Shown: positions 26,101 to 35,108 of the stretch, piece by piece
Position numbering within the stretch: the first letter of the stretch is position 1
Layout of the letters: each line of letters begins with the position of its first letter
NCBI GenBank assembly: GCA_016806645.1
Contig: JACSYO010000415.1
Span: 6,784,001-6,848,000 of the forward strand
Source: Ophiodon elongatus
Lineage: Eukaryota > Chordata > Actinopteri > Perciformes > Hexagrammidae
Length of the DNA: 64,000 bases
Direction: 5' to 3'
Notes under the pieces: generated by a model
What the model was told of the DNA's origin: nothing
The model's input: the letters and a program-made list of their open reading frames with translations, nothing else
Database searches by the model: none
Program-made: the position numbers and the translations under genes

Positions 26101-29100
26101 AAGTGGAGAGAGAGCATGTGGTGGTAACTACTGATGGAGAGGCAGGATTTTATGACAAGCACATCACATCATTCAGGAAGGAAGTCTGCTGGAGAAACGT
26201 GGAGGCTTTCTTACAGTCCAGGCATGAGAGGAAGATACTTTTTATTGCATTATTATAAGTTTCTAGCAGGGATATACAGCTTATAAATTGTATTTATTAG
26301 ATACAAAATGGCTCTTAGTATACAAATGTGTTGCCTAAAAGGAAAAACAACTGCGGATTACCAACACCGAGCGATGTCTTGAGTATTGTGTATTTTAATG
26401 GATCTGTATCGGGTAAAATAAAGTTGATCAAATGCTGATCTTTTCTTTGATTTTGTCCCCCTTAGCCTGCTAGAACACTTCTGCTGCATTATAAATATAA
26501 GTATCAGATTGGGCCCAGTATCGCCAGATAATAGAGGACAACCTTATTACCATCATATTAGTCTCGTTAAAGGAGCTGTATTTAACACTCTGAACATTAA
26601 TATGGCAACAAGTTATTTGCTATGTAGTGGAGTAATGTCTACCTGAGAGTGAAGTTGCTCTTTTGGCCGGTGCTGTTAGCACCGTTAGCCATGAGCCGCT
26701 GTTGACCATGTTGAAAACCATTGAGAGGGAATCTAAAAATATTCCCAGTCTCGGATTGTGCACCTCTTAAAGGTGACCGATACTGTGAGACATAAGACAT
26801 TTGTCAACCCTCAGAGATTTTTCCAGACTGCTTATAGTGTGGTATCTACCCCTTTAACTTCTCATGGTGTGCGACTCCATTGTCGGCAAATGTTTCAAAT
26901 CAGTGAGCAGGTCTGCTATATAGCAACATGAACATTTTCATGATTTATGCATCAATGTGATGTGAAACAGACACCCGTGCCTGATTATTTTACACTTCAG
27001 CAATTTCTTAATTGATGCTCCAGTATAATTACACACTATAGTGGAGGCTTTTATCCACATCAACTACCCCTCAAGTCTCGTTGATTATCAACAAAAACAT
27101 CTGCCATGTATTTTGCCGGATCTTATATCTCACCATGTCCTGTGGCGGGGAAAGTTGTCCATGTTCAGGACCTCCTTGACGGACATCAGGTCAGCGGGGA
27201 TGATGGGATAGAAATCGGAGTAGGAGGCTTCCTCATCACTGTTACATTCAGAGAAGGTTGGATAATGGACAAATAAAGCAGAGCCTGGTTAACACAATAT
27301 GTCTTGCACATCATCAAATGACACAGGTGCAAGACTAAAAAAGAAGATATTTTCTCATGTCATCCTTCACAGTTATTTATTCTGTTGATGGAAGGATTAA
27401 GTGTTCATATTAGCATGCCTATTCATTTTGTCATGGCTTACAGCACATTATCCAATCTCAAGTTCATCAGACCATTATTCTCCTCAGCCACTAGAAAGCA
27501 GCAGTGGTTCTCCTTTTCTCTGTCTGAACAGCAGAGGTGGCCAAACATCAGAGAGAGCTCCGGTTAATGTAGGCAAACATTATATACACGAGGGTTCATT
27601 TAATAAAGTACTCCATGGATTCTGTTTAAAACTGGAAAGTCTTATCTTTTTTTTGTTTTTTGTCATCTGCTCTCTTTCTGCTATGAATAACGTAAACATT
27701 GACAAACCAAGATCAAACAGAACAACATAAACTGTCAAGAAAAGAGAATCCATGAAAGACCGAACCCACTTTAAAGTACAATGTCAATATAGTGTTTCGC
27801 ACTAATACCCTCGTCAGTCTGTGCTGCTCATGGGTAAGCCACCAATTGTGGTTCATTGTGTGGCACAGCAGATTTGTCACTGCTCAGTATAAGACACTGC
27901 AGTGTTTCCAAAAATATTACAATGGAATCTAAAGATTCAGATGTGAATGTGTTATAATTTCAACCATCTTCTCTTGACAAACAAGGGATGAGAGCGCTAA
28001 GAAGACATCAGTTACAATGGCAGTGCTGGTTACAGATTTGTTTTTACACAGCTTCTGGGCATTAACCGTGTGTAGTCTCTTCGGCTTATTTTCTACCACG
28101 AGTGCACGGTGCAATGTTTTTTAACCCTTTAAAGTATTTGATCTGATTGATCTACTAGCTGCTTCCCGTGGGTGGGGTGGAAAGCCAAATCCAGCTGCCC
28201 AAGCAGGCCAGCGCATGACCTGTTTTCTTGCTAGCGAGAAATGTTATGGCCACCATCAGCTGCTTCTGCTCCGCTCTCTGTGTTCCTCTTTTACTCACTG
28301 GTGTACAAACACACATGCTATTGTCTACAGGGAGCTTATATAATCAGGAGGAACAGAAGCTGCTGATGTGCACACACAAGCAAATGATGACAATGTGGTG
28401 TTTATGAGCCAAAGGGTTTTGGATGTGAGCCGATAGGTCGCTCACGGTACAATGGCAATTTTAACTGTTATGCGCCATCATGCAATTATCTGCAATGTTC
28501 AGTTTTTTTAACCCACAATGTGTCAGTGCCAACTTGTGGTGGAGCTGGGTGTATTCCAGTTGATGAACTAGAACACAAACCGAACATGATGAACCAAACA
28601 CACAGAGCAGTCACTGGACACGTAAAGTAAAGTGGTTCTAAATCTAAAGTGCTGACAGCTGCTGCCTCGTTCTGTAGGACCTTTAAATTAGTCTCTTCAT
28701 CACAGTCATGCAGACACACACACATACAGACAACAGACATGTAAGACAATACTAGAGCAGGAGCTCTCCATTTAGAGCACCAACAATAAACTGAGCTGAC
28801 CTTATCTATGTGCACCCCCATAAACAGGAGAGGGGAATTTATTGTTCGCGACAAGGTCACTTGAGGCAATGAAAGGCATTTTTGTAACAAGAGAGGCATT
28901 CATTTCTGCTCTCCCTTAATCCACAGATGACTGTTGCTCTTTTAGCAAGAGTTATTACAACCACAGTGAGAGGATATTTTTACTTTTTATGCTTTCCTTT
29001 CACGTGTTATTAATAGATCTGGATACAGCACGCTTACAGGCCTAAAGTTGAGGTAAAGTACACTGCAGAACAACATTGAAAAGGATAAATACAAAAATAA

Positions 29101-30945
29101 AAATCTCAAAGTTGCCAGAGCTGTATATTTACCTTAGTGAGTACTATTGCACAACCCCCAACTACTGTTGCTGTTAACCTCTAGCCTCAGGCATTACTTT
29201 CAACCAGCCACCTTAACAAATGGCAATGCAAATTGACTTCTCGTTTTCTTTTGTTTGTAAGCTGGGAAATTTCCCCATTTCATAACATCCAGAGGACAAC
29301 TTCTGCTTTTGCCGTCTTATTTTTCTCTTTGCCTTTGTTTAGGTTCCCTTTGAGTGTTTCTGAGAGGCTAAGGCTGTTGAATAATGTAGTGCAGAGCCTA
29401 CGGCTGGACAGTATCGCTCAAGTACAGCCCACAGATATACACACACAGGGGCACAAACACTCACGGCATGGATATAAACAGGAACATGCACACACATGTG
29501 CACCCACGCAAACAAACATTTATGTGTTGATACTGTTGCTGTGTGCAGGAGAATGGAAGTTGTGCATTTATGTGTTTTTATAAACAACAAGCTTCCTCAA
29601 AATATTAACTTAGTGTAACTAGACATTTTAAAAAGAGGAAAAGCTCTGAGAGGCACTGCATGATCTGCCCTCATTGTTGTATGCACATCAACAACATGTA
29701 CTAATAGTCTAGTACCTACTTTTAAAACGAGAACTAAACTCTTTGGGCAACAGTGTGGTCTTCTTTGGTATTTCTGTTTGTTAGACTAACCCAGAGGACA
29801 CTTTCTTCAATCTAACATGAAGATAAATTTGAGTGTCCTCCCACTGAGGATGTTCTAGTTTAAATAGAGAGATGAACTTTAAAATCGGCTGAACTAAGCC
29901 TGATGGGATAATTGCTTTTTGTTCATCATCCCTAATGAGAAAAAATGGGTCCAATTCCTTTTATTCTGCAATGGAGATTGCAAACCCACAGGTTAGCCAA
30001 ATTTGATAACTCATCGCAGCAGGGGGCCCTTTTTAAAATGAAGGCACATTTGACTTGAGCCTATTTGGGTAGGTTCAGAAGTGATTCCTATTACACCTCA
30101 CTGGCATCATCTGGGAGCACTGGTGTACTCGCTGTGTGAATTTCTTTTTCTTTTTTTTTCTCTTCTCCCTTTCATGTCTACTGTCACAGTGCAAATTGAC
30201 AGGCCAGTGGTGTGGAGTGTGTGCAGGTGTAGAAAGAGACGCAGATATCCAAGTGTAATGGAAAAAAAGGCTTTTACATTGCTGATATTTTACTTGAGTA
30301 ATAATCCTGAATCATATTACACCTGGTAAAGTCAGTGGCTTGAACAGCAGCAAATGGGTCGACTTACCGACACATTTTGTGCTACAATGAAACTCATCTC
30401 AAGGTTCATTTAGTCGCTGTCCTGGAGCTTTCAATGATAGCACATAATCTTCATCAGCAGCCCAATTGTCATTGAATTGTAGAAGTTCAAAGTTCTCATT
30501 TGTTTTCTAACACTTTAAGAATGTCTTGTCTTTATTTGCTTAAAAAAAATTTAAATTCAAAGTTCATTCTTCCCCTTGAAATGGTTTTGTCAACTGTTGT
30601 CTCCAAGGTCATGAATTAACTTTGAGCATCATATCTCAGACGTCACTCCAGGACAAAGTGGAGCCAGTTCATGTATCACATAAAAGTAAACTAATGCCGC
30701 TGCCTGTTTCTTATTTTAATCTGTCAAGCCATTGTTTTATCCCTTATTTTGAGAGCTGATGTGTCTTTAAAATGTTTGCACTATTGCAGTCCTGTTTGCT
30801 GCTGTTCATATTTGTTTTTCAAGCCCCACTGGTTGACTGGAACACCTCCCATTTACTGGAATAGACATGGTACAGTAACGGCACTATCCACAAAGTCACT
30901 GAACTGCAACTGTACACAAAGTTGTCAATGGCCAGCTCCACTTAG

Positions 30946-31021
<76 letters not shown>

Positions 31022-32502
31022 AAATAATAAAATGTCAGATTAAGTGCAGAGAAACACTGAAATATAACATTATTGTTGGGAAACATTGTGTAGAGATGTG
31101 AGCTCAAGGTAGTGAATACAGTATTCAAATGTTTTGTGCTAGCAGCTACCATCAGTGGCTCACTTGAGAGAATGTTTCTTTGGAATAAATACTGTCATCC
31201 TTCAACTGAAAAAAAAAAAAAATCTGCTGTGATCAATTGTGATCTTACTTTGATAGTCATACAAGTATGCATTTCGGGCAGAAACTGTAAACCCCACAGA
31301 AGAAAATGTTTTCTGATTTAAATGTTCTTTGCTATTTGTGAAATGTAGGTGTATTGCAAAACAATATCGGTCTTAACAAGGAATTTGATCTGTAAATCCT
31401 ATTATAGTTTTTTTTTTAAAACAAATGAGTATCTACCCATGCAGGGTTGAATAGTTTGACTTGGTTCAAACAGTTATACTCTTTTTTCATGAATAGTGTA
31501 CTGTAGCCTAAGGTGCCACTTTTCTGATATAAGTGCACTTATTTTTCATTATTTTGTCTCATTTCTGAACAATGCATGAAAAAAGAGATGCTGCATGAGA
31601 AAACTAAACAATTTCAACTCGTTAGCATAATTTTAAGAATTACAATCAGGTTAAGGGCTGAATATGAAACTTGATGACTTGTCAAGATGAACATTTCAGT
31701 GTTGTAATGTTACAGGTGGAACCTCTCAAGCTACTTTCAAATAATACTAATTATACAGTTTCTTTTTAGGTAGGAAATACAGAAGCAGTGTTGTCCCAAA
31801 TGTGAGGGGAGTGTGTTTGTGTTCAGAAAGCTCGTAGTTCAGATTCCCAGACAAACAATGATATAGGTGATAAAAATAGATGAGCCCAGAGTTTTAATTT
31901 TCTATTACTTTGTCAAAGTTATACAGGGTGTTGCTTAAAAGATAAGGCAGGCAATACTGTATATTTCCATTATTGTTAACACATCTTATGAAAAGTGAGC
32001 ACTTTTCCCGTAGTTAGCACTGTTAGCTACAAGCCGCTGGCTCAGGCGTCGCCATGTTGAGAGCCGTTTAGAGGCAATCAAAATGCTTCCAATCTCGTAT
32101 TATGTATGTTTGAAACTAGTTTGAAACTATCTCCACCTCAAGCAGCTGCAACGGTAAAATTCTGCTGATTGATGCATCACTATTAAACATCTGATAATGT
32201 CTTAATAATAAATTAGCTAGGGAGAAAATTATTACTTTTATTCTTTAAATACAGTTTGCTGATACTACTTCTGTACTTTTACTGAAGTAAGGTTTTCTTT
32301 TTAATGCAGAGTTTTTTTGTTGTATCGGTACTTTCACGTAAGTAAATTATCTGAAAACCTTTGCCACTACTGAAGTCAGGAGAGCATGTTTGCACCTGGA
32401 AGTGAAGGTCCTCTTCTTGATCTGGGACGACAGCTGCATGCTGTGAGACATCTGGGACGACTGCTCCTCCTGCTCTCGCTGCATCACCATCCTGGTTTCC
32501 AT
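167..32502 (-). CDS. myom3: Myomesin-3, 5' half of gene (15 coding exons, partial)
   Basis: Myomesins are M-band proteins of striated muscle that tie myosin filaments together and bind titin. Coding exons on the minus strand, in order of translation: 32396-32502, 27134-27238, 22287-22434, 21552-21709, 20261-20353, 19588-19676, 13828-13968, 13584-13745, 10857-10998, 8866-9068, 6914-6967, 4842-4969, 1504-1687, 456-630, 167-288. All junctions are GT-AG and every phase matches, giving 670 residues without a stop. Domains: My1 disordered head (about 1-140), Ig My2 (143-232), Ig My3 (240-333), FN3 My4 (340-443), My5 (469-568), My6 (572-668). The family's remaining FN3 and Ig domains are beyond the left edge; human MYOM3 is about 1437 residues. 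MYOM3 rather than MYOM1/2 is favoured by the TVNNKP motif in My6 and by the IL22RA1 neighbour. The family call is secure; the paralogue call rests on remembered sequences and synteny. Confidence 0.93.
456..630 (-). CDS. myom3: myom3 exon, first half of FN3 domain My6
   Basis: This 175-base exon (residues 572-630) has acceptor CCCATCAG and donor CCCAG/GTAGTA. It encodes APPHSVMAIRDTDTSVLLQW, GYYLYCSESGK and WKTVNNKPVSKP. TVNNKP is the feature that most favours MYOM3; MYOM1 has a different CNHKP-type sequence there. Confidence 0.94.
631..1503 (-). other. myom3 intron between My6 and My5 exons
   Basis: AT-rich intron of 873 bases with no recognisable gene or repeat. Confidence 0.7.
1504..1687 (-). 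CDS. myom3: myom3 exon, second half of FN3 domain My5
   Basis: This 184-base exon (residues 511-572) encodes SSWELASLGMEVNSPRF, FDLAKGKRYCFRVRSINKYG and SDPSEPSAPI, the D to G strands of the FN3 fold. It aligns with [20 protein letters not shown] in mammalian MYOM3. Acceptor GGGATCAG, donor CAAG/GTTAGA, leaving in phase 1. Confidence 0.93.
1854..2295. repeat. TTAA-flanked MITE, longest copy
   Basis: A 442-base element bounded by TTAA at both ends. Its right part (ACACCGTTAGCTCC, CGCCATGTTTGAGAGCC, TTTAGAGGCAAT) is shared with three other copies in the window. TTAA target sites point to piggyBac-type mobilisation. Confidence 0.6.
3620..3706. repeat. 86-base TTAA-flanked mini-MITE
   Basis: A tiny element with 19-base terminal inverted repeats (TTAAAGGTCTAGTGTGTAG against TTAAAGGTACAGTGTGTAG, two mismatches), bounded by TTAA. 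Probably an internal-deletion form of a longer fish MITE. Confidence 0.65.
4807..4832. repeat. (TG)13 microsatellite at a myom3 donor
   Basis: Lies 9 bases into the intron after the My5 exon (4842-4969). Confidence 0.95.
4842..4969 (-). CDS. myom3: myom3 exon, first half of FN3 domain My5
   Basis: This 128-base exon (residues 468-510) encodes APTNVHACEVSETYVVLSW, then PLTFYVER on strand C; it closely matches the PPTNVHASEV motif of myomesins. Acceptor TGCTCTGCAG. The phase-0 donor CGG/GTCCGT is poor and runs straight into a TG/CA repeat (4807-4832). The next exon needs phase 0, which fixes this donor. Confidence 0.92.
4985..5040. repeat. GGA-rich purine tract
   Basis: Nearly pure GGA repeats, pyrimidine on the transcribed (minus) side, starting about 15 bases upstream of the acceptor at 4970. 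Confidence 0.95.
5506..5592. repeat. Imperfect TG microsatellite
   Basis: TG repeats with a few C, T and A interruptions. Confidence 0.95.
5785..5815. repeat. TA microsatellite
   Basis: Pure alternating TA tract. Confidence 0.95.
6914..6967 (-). CDS. myom3: myom3 small linker exon between My4 and My5
   Basis: A 54-base exon (residues 450-468) with acceptor GTTTCTCAG and donor GAAG/GTGAGA. It encodes VKVDRGRTVTITKDELE, which resembles the linker LGNKITISTDAFED before the second FN3 domain of mammalian MYOM3. It is needed to connect the flanking exons to a full-length linker. It is phase 1 to 1 and a multiple of three, so it could also be skipped in frame. Confidence 0.85.
6968..8865 (-). other. 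myom3 intron between My4 and linker exon
   Basis: Contains one copy of a fish MITE at about 7878-8226. The rest has no recognised element or exon. Confidence 0.65.
7878..8226 (+). repeat. Long fish MITE, plus orientation
   Basis: Contains GGTAGCCACGCCCTTAAGTG, GAAACTAGCGATTAAGACCA and GGCCATTAGAGAGAATGCA. The same sequence recurs inverted at 14548-15016. Confidence 0.6.
8866..9068 (-). CDS. myom3: myom3 exon, second half of FN3 domain My4
   Basis: This 203-base exon (residues 382-450) encodes GEWVRCNE, then GLKEGTLYQFRVRAVNQAG, the E to F strands with the usual Tyr-x-Phe-Arg-Val-Arg core. It ends in an inter-domain linker. Its 3' splice site is formed entirely by a CT dinucleotide repeat (9069-9136). 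Donor ACGG/GTACCA, leaving in phase 1. Confidence 0.93.
9071..9136. repeat. GA/CT microsatellite forming a 3' splice site
   Basis: About 33 GA units (CT on the minus strand) with one interruption at 9088. It runs up to the acceptor of the My4 exon ending at 9068. Confidence 0.97.
9137..10856 (-). other. myom3 intron inside FN3 domain My4
   Basis: Unique, AT-rich DNA plus a degraded GCTGCAAC-type MITE at about 10240-10640. No exon seen. Confidence 0.65.
10240..10640. repeat. GCTGCAAC-type MITE copy, degraded
   Basis: Contains CATTGATCGATTAGTC, CAGTTTCTCACTTTTGAGGA and AAAATAATCGTCAGATTA, in the order of this family. The ends are approximate. Confidence 0.45.
10857..10998 (-). CDS. myom3: myom3 exon, first half of FN3 domain My4
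   Basis: This 142-base exon (residues 335-382) has acceptor CTGCCCCAG and donor AAAG/GTGAGT. It encodes SPLSVQVSDVNKDYVFLTW, the A to B strands and core Trp of a fibronectin-III domain, then PVEGYYVE on strand C. Each FN3 domain in this gene is split by an intron at this same point. Confidence 0.94.
10999..13583 (-). other. myom3 intron between My3 and My4
   Basis: A 2.6 kb intron with a TG repeat at about 11743-11769. No further exon or mobile element recognised. Confidence 0.65.
11743..11769. repeat. TG microsatellite
   Basis: Short pure TG tract in a myom3 intron. Confidence 0.9.
13584..13745 (-). CDS. myom3: myom3 exon, second half of Ig domain My3
   Basis: This 162-base exon (residues 281-335) lies only 82 bases from the previous one. 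Acceptor ATTCTCTAG, donor GAAG/GTGAGG. It carries the KEHEGVYTARL tyrosine corner and the terminal FVYVE strand. It is phase 1 to 1. Confidence 0.93.
13828..13968 (-). CDS. myom3: myom3 exon, first half of Ig domain My3
   Basis: This 141-base exon (residues 234-281) has acceptor TCCCCTAG and donor GATG/GTAGGT. It encodes a short linker, FPPTWVTEGDSLTLQC with the core Cys, and QQDVTWFRD with the core Trp. The linker between the two Ig domains is shorter than the mammalian one. The exon is phase 1 to 1, so it is symmetric. Confidence 0.93.
14548..15016 (-). repeat. Long fish MITE, minus orientation
   Basis: The inverted counterpart of 7878-8226: TTGCATTCTCTCTAATGGCC, AAACATGAGTTTATGGTCTC and GACGATAAAGCGGGGTATG are reverse complements of it. 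It extends further, to ATGTACAGTCTGTGG. Confidence 0.6.
15808..15960. repeat. GGGCTGGGCAAT-type repeat remnant
   Basis: AGGGCTGGGCAATGGAGTGG followed by repeated ATATCGAGATATCATGAT, typical of a common fish palindromic repeat. The end is truncated. Confidence 0.4.
16285..16580 (-). promoter_or_regulatory. CpG-rich block with a consensus donor, possible alternative promoter and exon
   Basis: I count about 21 CpG dinucleotides in roughly 300 bases, far above the surrounding intron. On the minus strand the block contains a strong donor, CCCCG/GTAAGT, at 16433/16434, preceded by GC-rich sequence. It sits inside the 5.6 kb myom3 intron between My2 and My3. It could be an internal promoter with a first exon, or an unrelated exon. 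No TATA box or known domain is seen. Confidence 0.3.
16434..16500 (-). other. Possible orphan exon ending at 16434
   Basis: Only the donor at 16433/16434 is defined; the 5' edge is arbitrary. To splice into the My3 exon at 13968 it would have to end in phase 1. Confidence 0.2.
17112..17143. repeat. TA microsatellite
   Basis: Preceded by a run of A; pure TA tract. Confidence 0.95.
19588..19676 (-). CDS. myom3: myom3 exon, end of Ig domain My2
   Basis: This 89-base exon (residues 204-234) has acceptor AATCCTCAG and donor AACT/GTGAGT. It encodes DDAGEYKVIAKSPLGEAKT, the tyrosine-corner and FG strands that close Ig I-set domains, and ends in phase 1. Confidence 0.92.
19943..20125. repeat. TTAA-flanked MITE copy
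   Basis: Begins TTAAAGGAGCTGCATTTAAC and ends TGCACCTTTTTAA; the core has GTTAGCACCATCAA and ATGAGCCGTCG. Confidence 0.65.
20261..20353 (-). CDS. myom3: myom3 exon, middle of Ig domain My2
   Basis: This 93-base exon (residues 173-204) has acceptor CTACCTCAG and donor AGAAG/GTAGGT. It completes the core Trp (W-FKDG) and encodes strands C' to E, ending GLNSLEIRR. That matches the YGLLSLEIRR strand of mammalian MYOM3. Confidence 0.92.
20999..21280. repeat. GCTGCAAC-type MITE copy, degraded
   Basis: AGGACTGCAACTAAGGACTA at one end and GATTAATCGACTGATC near the other; the middle is poorly preserved. Confidence 0.5.
21552..21709 (-). CDS. myom3: myom3 exon, first half of Ig domain My2
   Basis: This 158-base exon (residues 121-173) follows acceptor GTGCTGCAG and ends ACATG/GTAAGA. 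It encodes a helical lead-in and then the A to C strands of an Ig I-set fold: PLRAHTVWEG, the first core Cys in TLSCTVQG, and the core Trp split across the next junction. It aligns with the IPLRSHAVWE region of mammalian MYOM3. Confidence 0.93.
22287..22434 (-). CDS. myom3: myom3 exon, helical linker before Ig My2
   Basis: The exon is 148 bases (residues 71-120), acceptor CCACCAG, donor AAGCAG/GTGAAG, leaving in phase 0. It encodes a charged, probably helical stretch with the myomesin motif FGNEAEKVELD followed by an Arg/Lys-rich region. The same kind of segment precedes the first Ig domain in other myomesins. Confidence 0.9.
25480..25787. repeat. GCTGCAAC-type MITE copy
   Basis: AGGGCTACAACTAATTATTA at one end and AAAATAGTTGCAG at the other. 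The interior shares AAACCCAAAGATATTCAGTTTA with the usual sequence of this family. Confidence 0.6.
26567..26770. repeat. TTAA-flanked MITE copy
   Basis: Begins TTAAAGGAGCTGTATTTAAC, ends GTGCACCTCTTAA. The core TGTTAGCACCGTTAGC and ATGAGCCGCTG closely match the copies at 19943 and 1854. Confidence 0.65.
27134..27238 (-). CDS. myom3: myom3 exon, My1 head
   Basis: This 105-base exon (residues 36-71) has acceptor GTAACAG and donor ATG/GTGAGA, entering and leaving in phase 2. It encodes an acidic then hydrophobic segment, DEEASYSDFYPI to NFPRHRT. There is no recognisable fold, as expected for My1. Both splice sites and phase agreement with the neighbours support it, although no long open frame marks it. 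Confidence 0.82.
30949..31017. repeat. Long TG microsatellite
   Basis: About 34 uninterrupted TG units; the longest dinucleotide repeat here and a likely polymorphic marker. Confidence 0.97.
31935..32110. repeat. Diverged TTAA-type MITE copy
   Basis: Shares TTAGCACTGTTAGC and GCCATGTTGAGAGCCGTTTA with the other copies; the ends are degraded. Confidence 0.5.
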
Positions 32503-32518
32503 GGTAACCAAATGGCAC
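32396..32518 (-). CDS. myom3: myom3 exon with start codon (coding 32396-32502)
   Basis: The 3' splice site CTCTCTCCACAG ends at 32519. The ATG at 32502 lies in a strong ACCATGG context; two more in-frame ATGs follow at codons 5 and 7. The 35 full codons encode a polar, Gln/Glu/Ser-rich head ending in KKRTFTS, which resembles the RRRTFRS segment of mammalian MYOM3. The donor is CCAG/GTGCAA, phase 2. This region is the disordered My1 segment that in myomesins contacts the myosin rod. Confidence 0.85.
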
Positions 32519-34614
32519 CTGTGGAGAGAGGGGAGGCTAGAAGTGAGGATGCAGGGGGATGAGAGTCAATGGGAGTCAGTCAGACACTAAAGGCGCGGCA
32601 GCCAACTCAAAGCTGTAAGTTTCACGAGTACAGATGAGTGGCCAAATTAATGGCCACTTTACAAATTTAGTCACTTTAGCCTTGGCAAGAGACAACTATC
32701 TTTATTGTGCTTTGTATTCATATGGGACTTTATAGTTACATTTCTAGTAATTTGCTCAGTTGAGGCAGTAGAGTTATGACTTCTCCACATCGCGGTTATG
32801 CAAGATTGTGAATCGGTCTCCAGCCTCATGAGAATTATAATTGAGCCCAAAGGGTGAGCTAAGTGTATGCAAAATATTCACTGCGCCATTTATCTCTTGA
32901 ATATGTTGAAAGAGGCACAAGTCTTCTGATATCTTGAAATGTCTTGGGATTAGCAACCCAAAGACCAGACGGAACACAGTGCTACTAATAACATTATGTG
33001 TCTGAATTAATATCTGCTGCAATTACATCCTGGATTAGGTATCAAACTTATGTCACCCTCCTGACTTCCATTTTCAAAAGAGCACGAACGCAGAAAACTG
33101 GTGCCTGAAATTCAATGCTCAAAAATCAACTCATCATTATTGTTTTATTCTGCAGTTTATCTTCTCCATTAATTGTTTCTGGGTTGGCCCTTAAAATGTC
33201 AGAAAATAATGAAAAAGGCAGTACTATTTCCCTTGAGCCTAAGGTGACGTCTTGTTTTGTCCGACCCCCAGTCTAACATTCAAAGAAATTCAGTTTATTT
33301 TTACAGAAGACCACGAAAAAGAGCAAATATAATTTTTTCGACATCAGTAATATTTTGGCTGAAGTATACATCGTATGTTTTTGAATCAATTGACTTATTG
33401 AGTCATAATGTGATTTATTTTTATGTTAGCAGACATATTTTATGCACAAAAGTCACGAGTAACGAGTGACATTTAAAAATGTGAAAATTGCCTTTGTTGT
33501 AGCTCTTTTGAAAAGAAATACATGCATGTCATATTTAGTTTTTTCATTGGAGTCCAGCGTGGTATTAGGTAGGTGTGGATAAAAGGTGTGTTTTGGTCCT
33601 GCGTTACATGAATCACCCCTTTGTGGGCCGCTGAGCCACTAATAATTCATCAGTTGAGGTCCGCCGTGCTGCTGCCCTCACCCTGCCCATCATTAATCAT
33701 GTGGCTGCTCTGGGGAAGTGAATGCAGAACGCACCCAACAAACAAAATCAGGTTGTGCCTGAGTGATAGCTTCATTCAACCACTCCCAGTTGCAACCCCC
33801 TGTGTTAGCGCCATAAACAAGCGTAATGTGTTATTTCTTCTCATCTCCCTCATTTACATCATGGAGATCCGCAGTGAGCTAGCTAACAGGCTAATAGAGT
33901 AGTGGGACTGCTGATTCCCATGTTGCTTTTTTTGTGGTTCACTGTAGTGAAAGGAGAGAGGTTTGTTTGAACAGTGTTAATGGATGGTCGACCTCTGGCA
34001 CATTAAAATTGATCAGTCTCCATGGGTAGGCCTGAATCCTGGGCCCCTGGAGGGAGCAAAAGCTAAAAACGAAGCAGTGCACTTTTCTACACGCAGTGCA
34101 CTTTTCAGTCCCTAGAGTGAATAAAAAGCTCAGTTTCCAGGGATCTGAGAATAAAAAAAACAAAAAACTATCAACAGCTGAACAAGAAGACAAATTATTT
34201 ACTATTTTACTCGTTGAAGGGGAAGGCGTTGTCTGAACACGACAGGAACTTGCTGTTTGCTATCCCCAGAGAGTAAGTAGAAGTTACATTCACTGAGGCC
34301 ATCAAAGGATGAGACCAATAAGAAGTTAAACTAGCTGGAGAAGCAAGCAAAGACTCAAGAGAAATAACCAGCGAATAGAATCCTTTGTGACAATACAATG
34401 AAAGAAGAATAATTAACAGCATCATACAGATGTACTGTAGAGGCACAGTGTGTGCATTTTACTCAGACTTGTTGAGGTTTTATAATTCCTCAAGGGTTAC
34501 CATGTACTCTAATGCGTTAGTAACCCATCTTAACTGATGAAAGGCAAAAAAAAAGCTGGATGCCATTTGTGACATAGACATAGATGAAGACTGAGTAAAG
34601 GAAATCCCACTCAC
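32519..34614 (-). other. Probable first intron of myom3
   Basis: Lies between the proposed non-coding exon and the start-codon exon. It contains a remnant of the GCTGCAAC-type MITE (about 33125-33300). A block at 33620-33905 has homeodomain-like ATTAATCAT and AATAATTCATCA strings. Confidence 0.4.
33125..33300. repeat. GCTGCAAC-type MITE remnant
   Basis: Contains AAATGTCAGAAAATAATGAA and GTCTTGTTTTGTCCGACC, part of the interior of this family; both ends are missing. Confidence 0.35.
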
Positions 34615-34650
34615 GCTTTCTTTAAAGAAACAGGTGAAGTCCTCTGAGTG
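34615..34650 (-). other. myom3: Candidate non-coding first exon of myom3
   Basis: The exon holding the start codon has its own 3' splice site, so a 5' non-coding exon must lie at higher coordinates. The best candidate ends in a strong donor (AAAGC/GTGAGT, at 34614/34615). A GATATATC box at 34669-34676 lies about 25-30 bases upstream of a plausible start near 34648. The 3' end is sharp, the 5' end is a guess, and no transcript evidence is available. The first intron would be about 2.1 kb. Confidence 0.35.
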
Positions 34651-34668
34651 TCAAAGATCTGTAGAGCG

Positions 34669-34676
34669 GATATATC
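34669..34676 (-). promoter_or_regulatory. TATA-like box of the proposed myom3 promoter
   Basis: GATATATC on the minus strand sits at the right distance upstream of the proposed first exon. TATA-like strings are common in this AT-rich DNA, so the case depends on the adjacent strong donor at 34614/34615. Confidence 0.3.
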
Positions 34677-34932
34677 CCACTTCCCTTTCCGTCTGCCTGT
34701 CTGTCTCTCTCCTTGAAGATCTTGCGTAGTCTTGCTGTCTCACCTCTCAGTATTACCTCTCACTGTGTGCGTCTACCTCACTGCCTCCTGTCGCTATGCC
34801 GCTCTTGATGAAGCGATGGGGGTGACCCTGAACACAAAGTGTCCTTCAGTGCCAAGAATGTGGACAACATAATGCTCTCTCGTTTTTAAGTTGGTAAATA
34901 TAGACCAATGACACCCCCCCTGCCCACACGCA

Positions 34933-34933
<1 letters not shown>

Positions 34934-34999
<66 letters not shown>
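34934..34999. repeat. Long CA microsatellite upstream of proposed myom3 promoter
   Basis: About 33 uninterrupted CA units, some 260 bases upstream of the TATA-like box. Confidence 0.97.
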
Positions 35000-35108
35000 C
35001 TACCACCGACCAGTCTGATCGATTTACAGACAGCTCTGAAGACAAGCGGCTAAGAGATAACACAATAGCTCCCTCTGCAATTAGAGAGGCTGGAACAAAT
35101 GCCCTGAG

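Larger units (their letters stand above)
22435..27133 (-). other. myom3 intron in the My1 region (4.7 kb)
   Basis: Contains a GCTGCAAC-type MITE (25480-25787), a TTAA-type MITE (26567-26770) and, at 23640-24200, unusual repeats of CTTAATTATT that look like a regulatory block. No exon is required by phase. Confidence 0.6.
27239..32395 (-). other. myom3 intron after the start-codon exon (5.2 kb)
   Basis: Mostly unique AT-rich DNA, with a 69-base TG repeat (30949-31017) and a diverged TTAA-type MITE at about 31935-32110. Confidence 0.6.

Noticed and set aside
28486..28899. 137-codon open frame on the minus strand
   Set aside because: Intronic, no domain, no supporting splice sites, and the phases of the flanking exons already match.
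34794..35063. Open frame with a Val-Cys repeat
   Set aside because: Translation of the CA/GT microsatellite.
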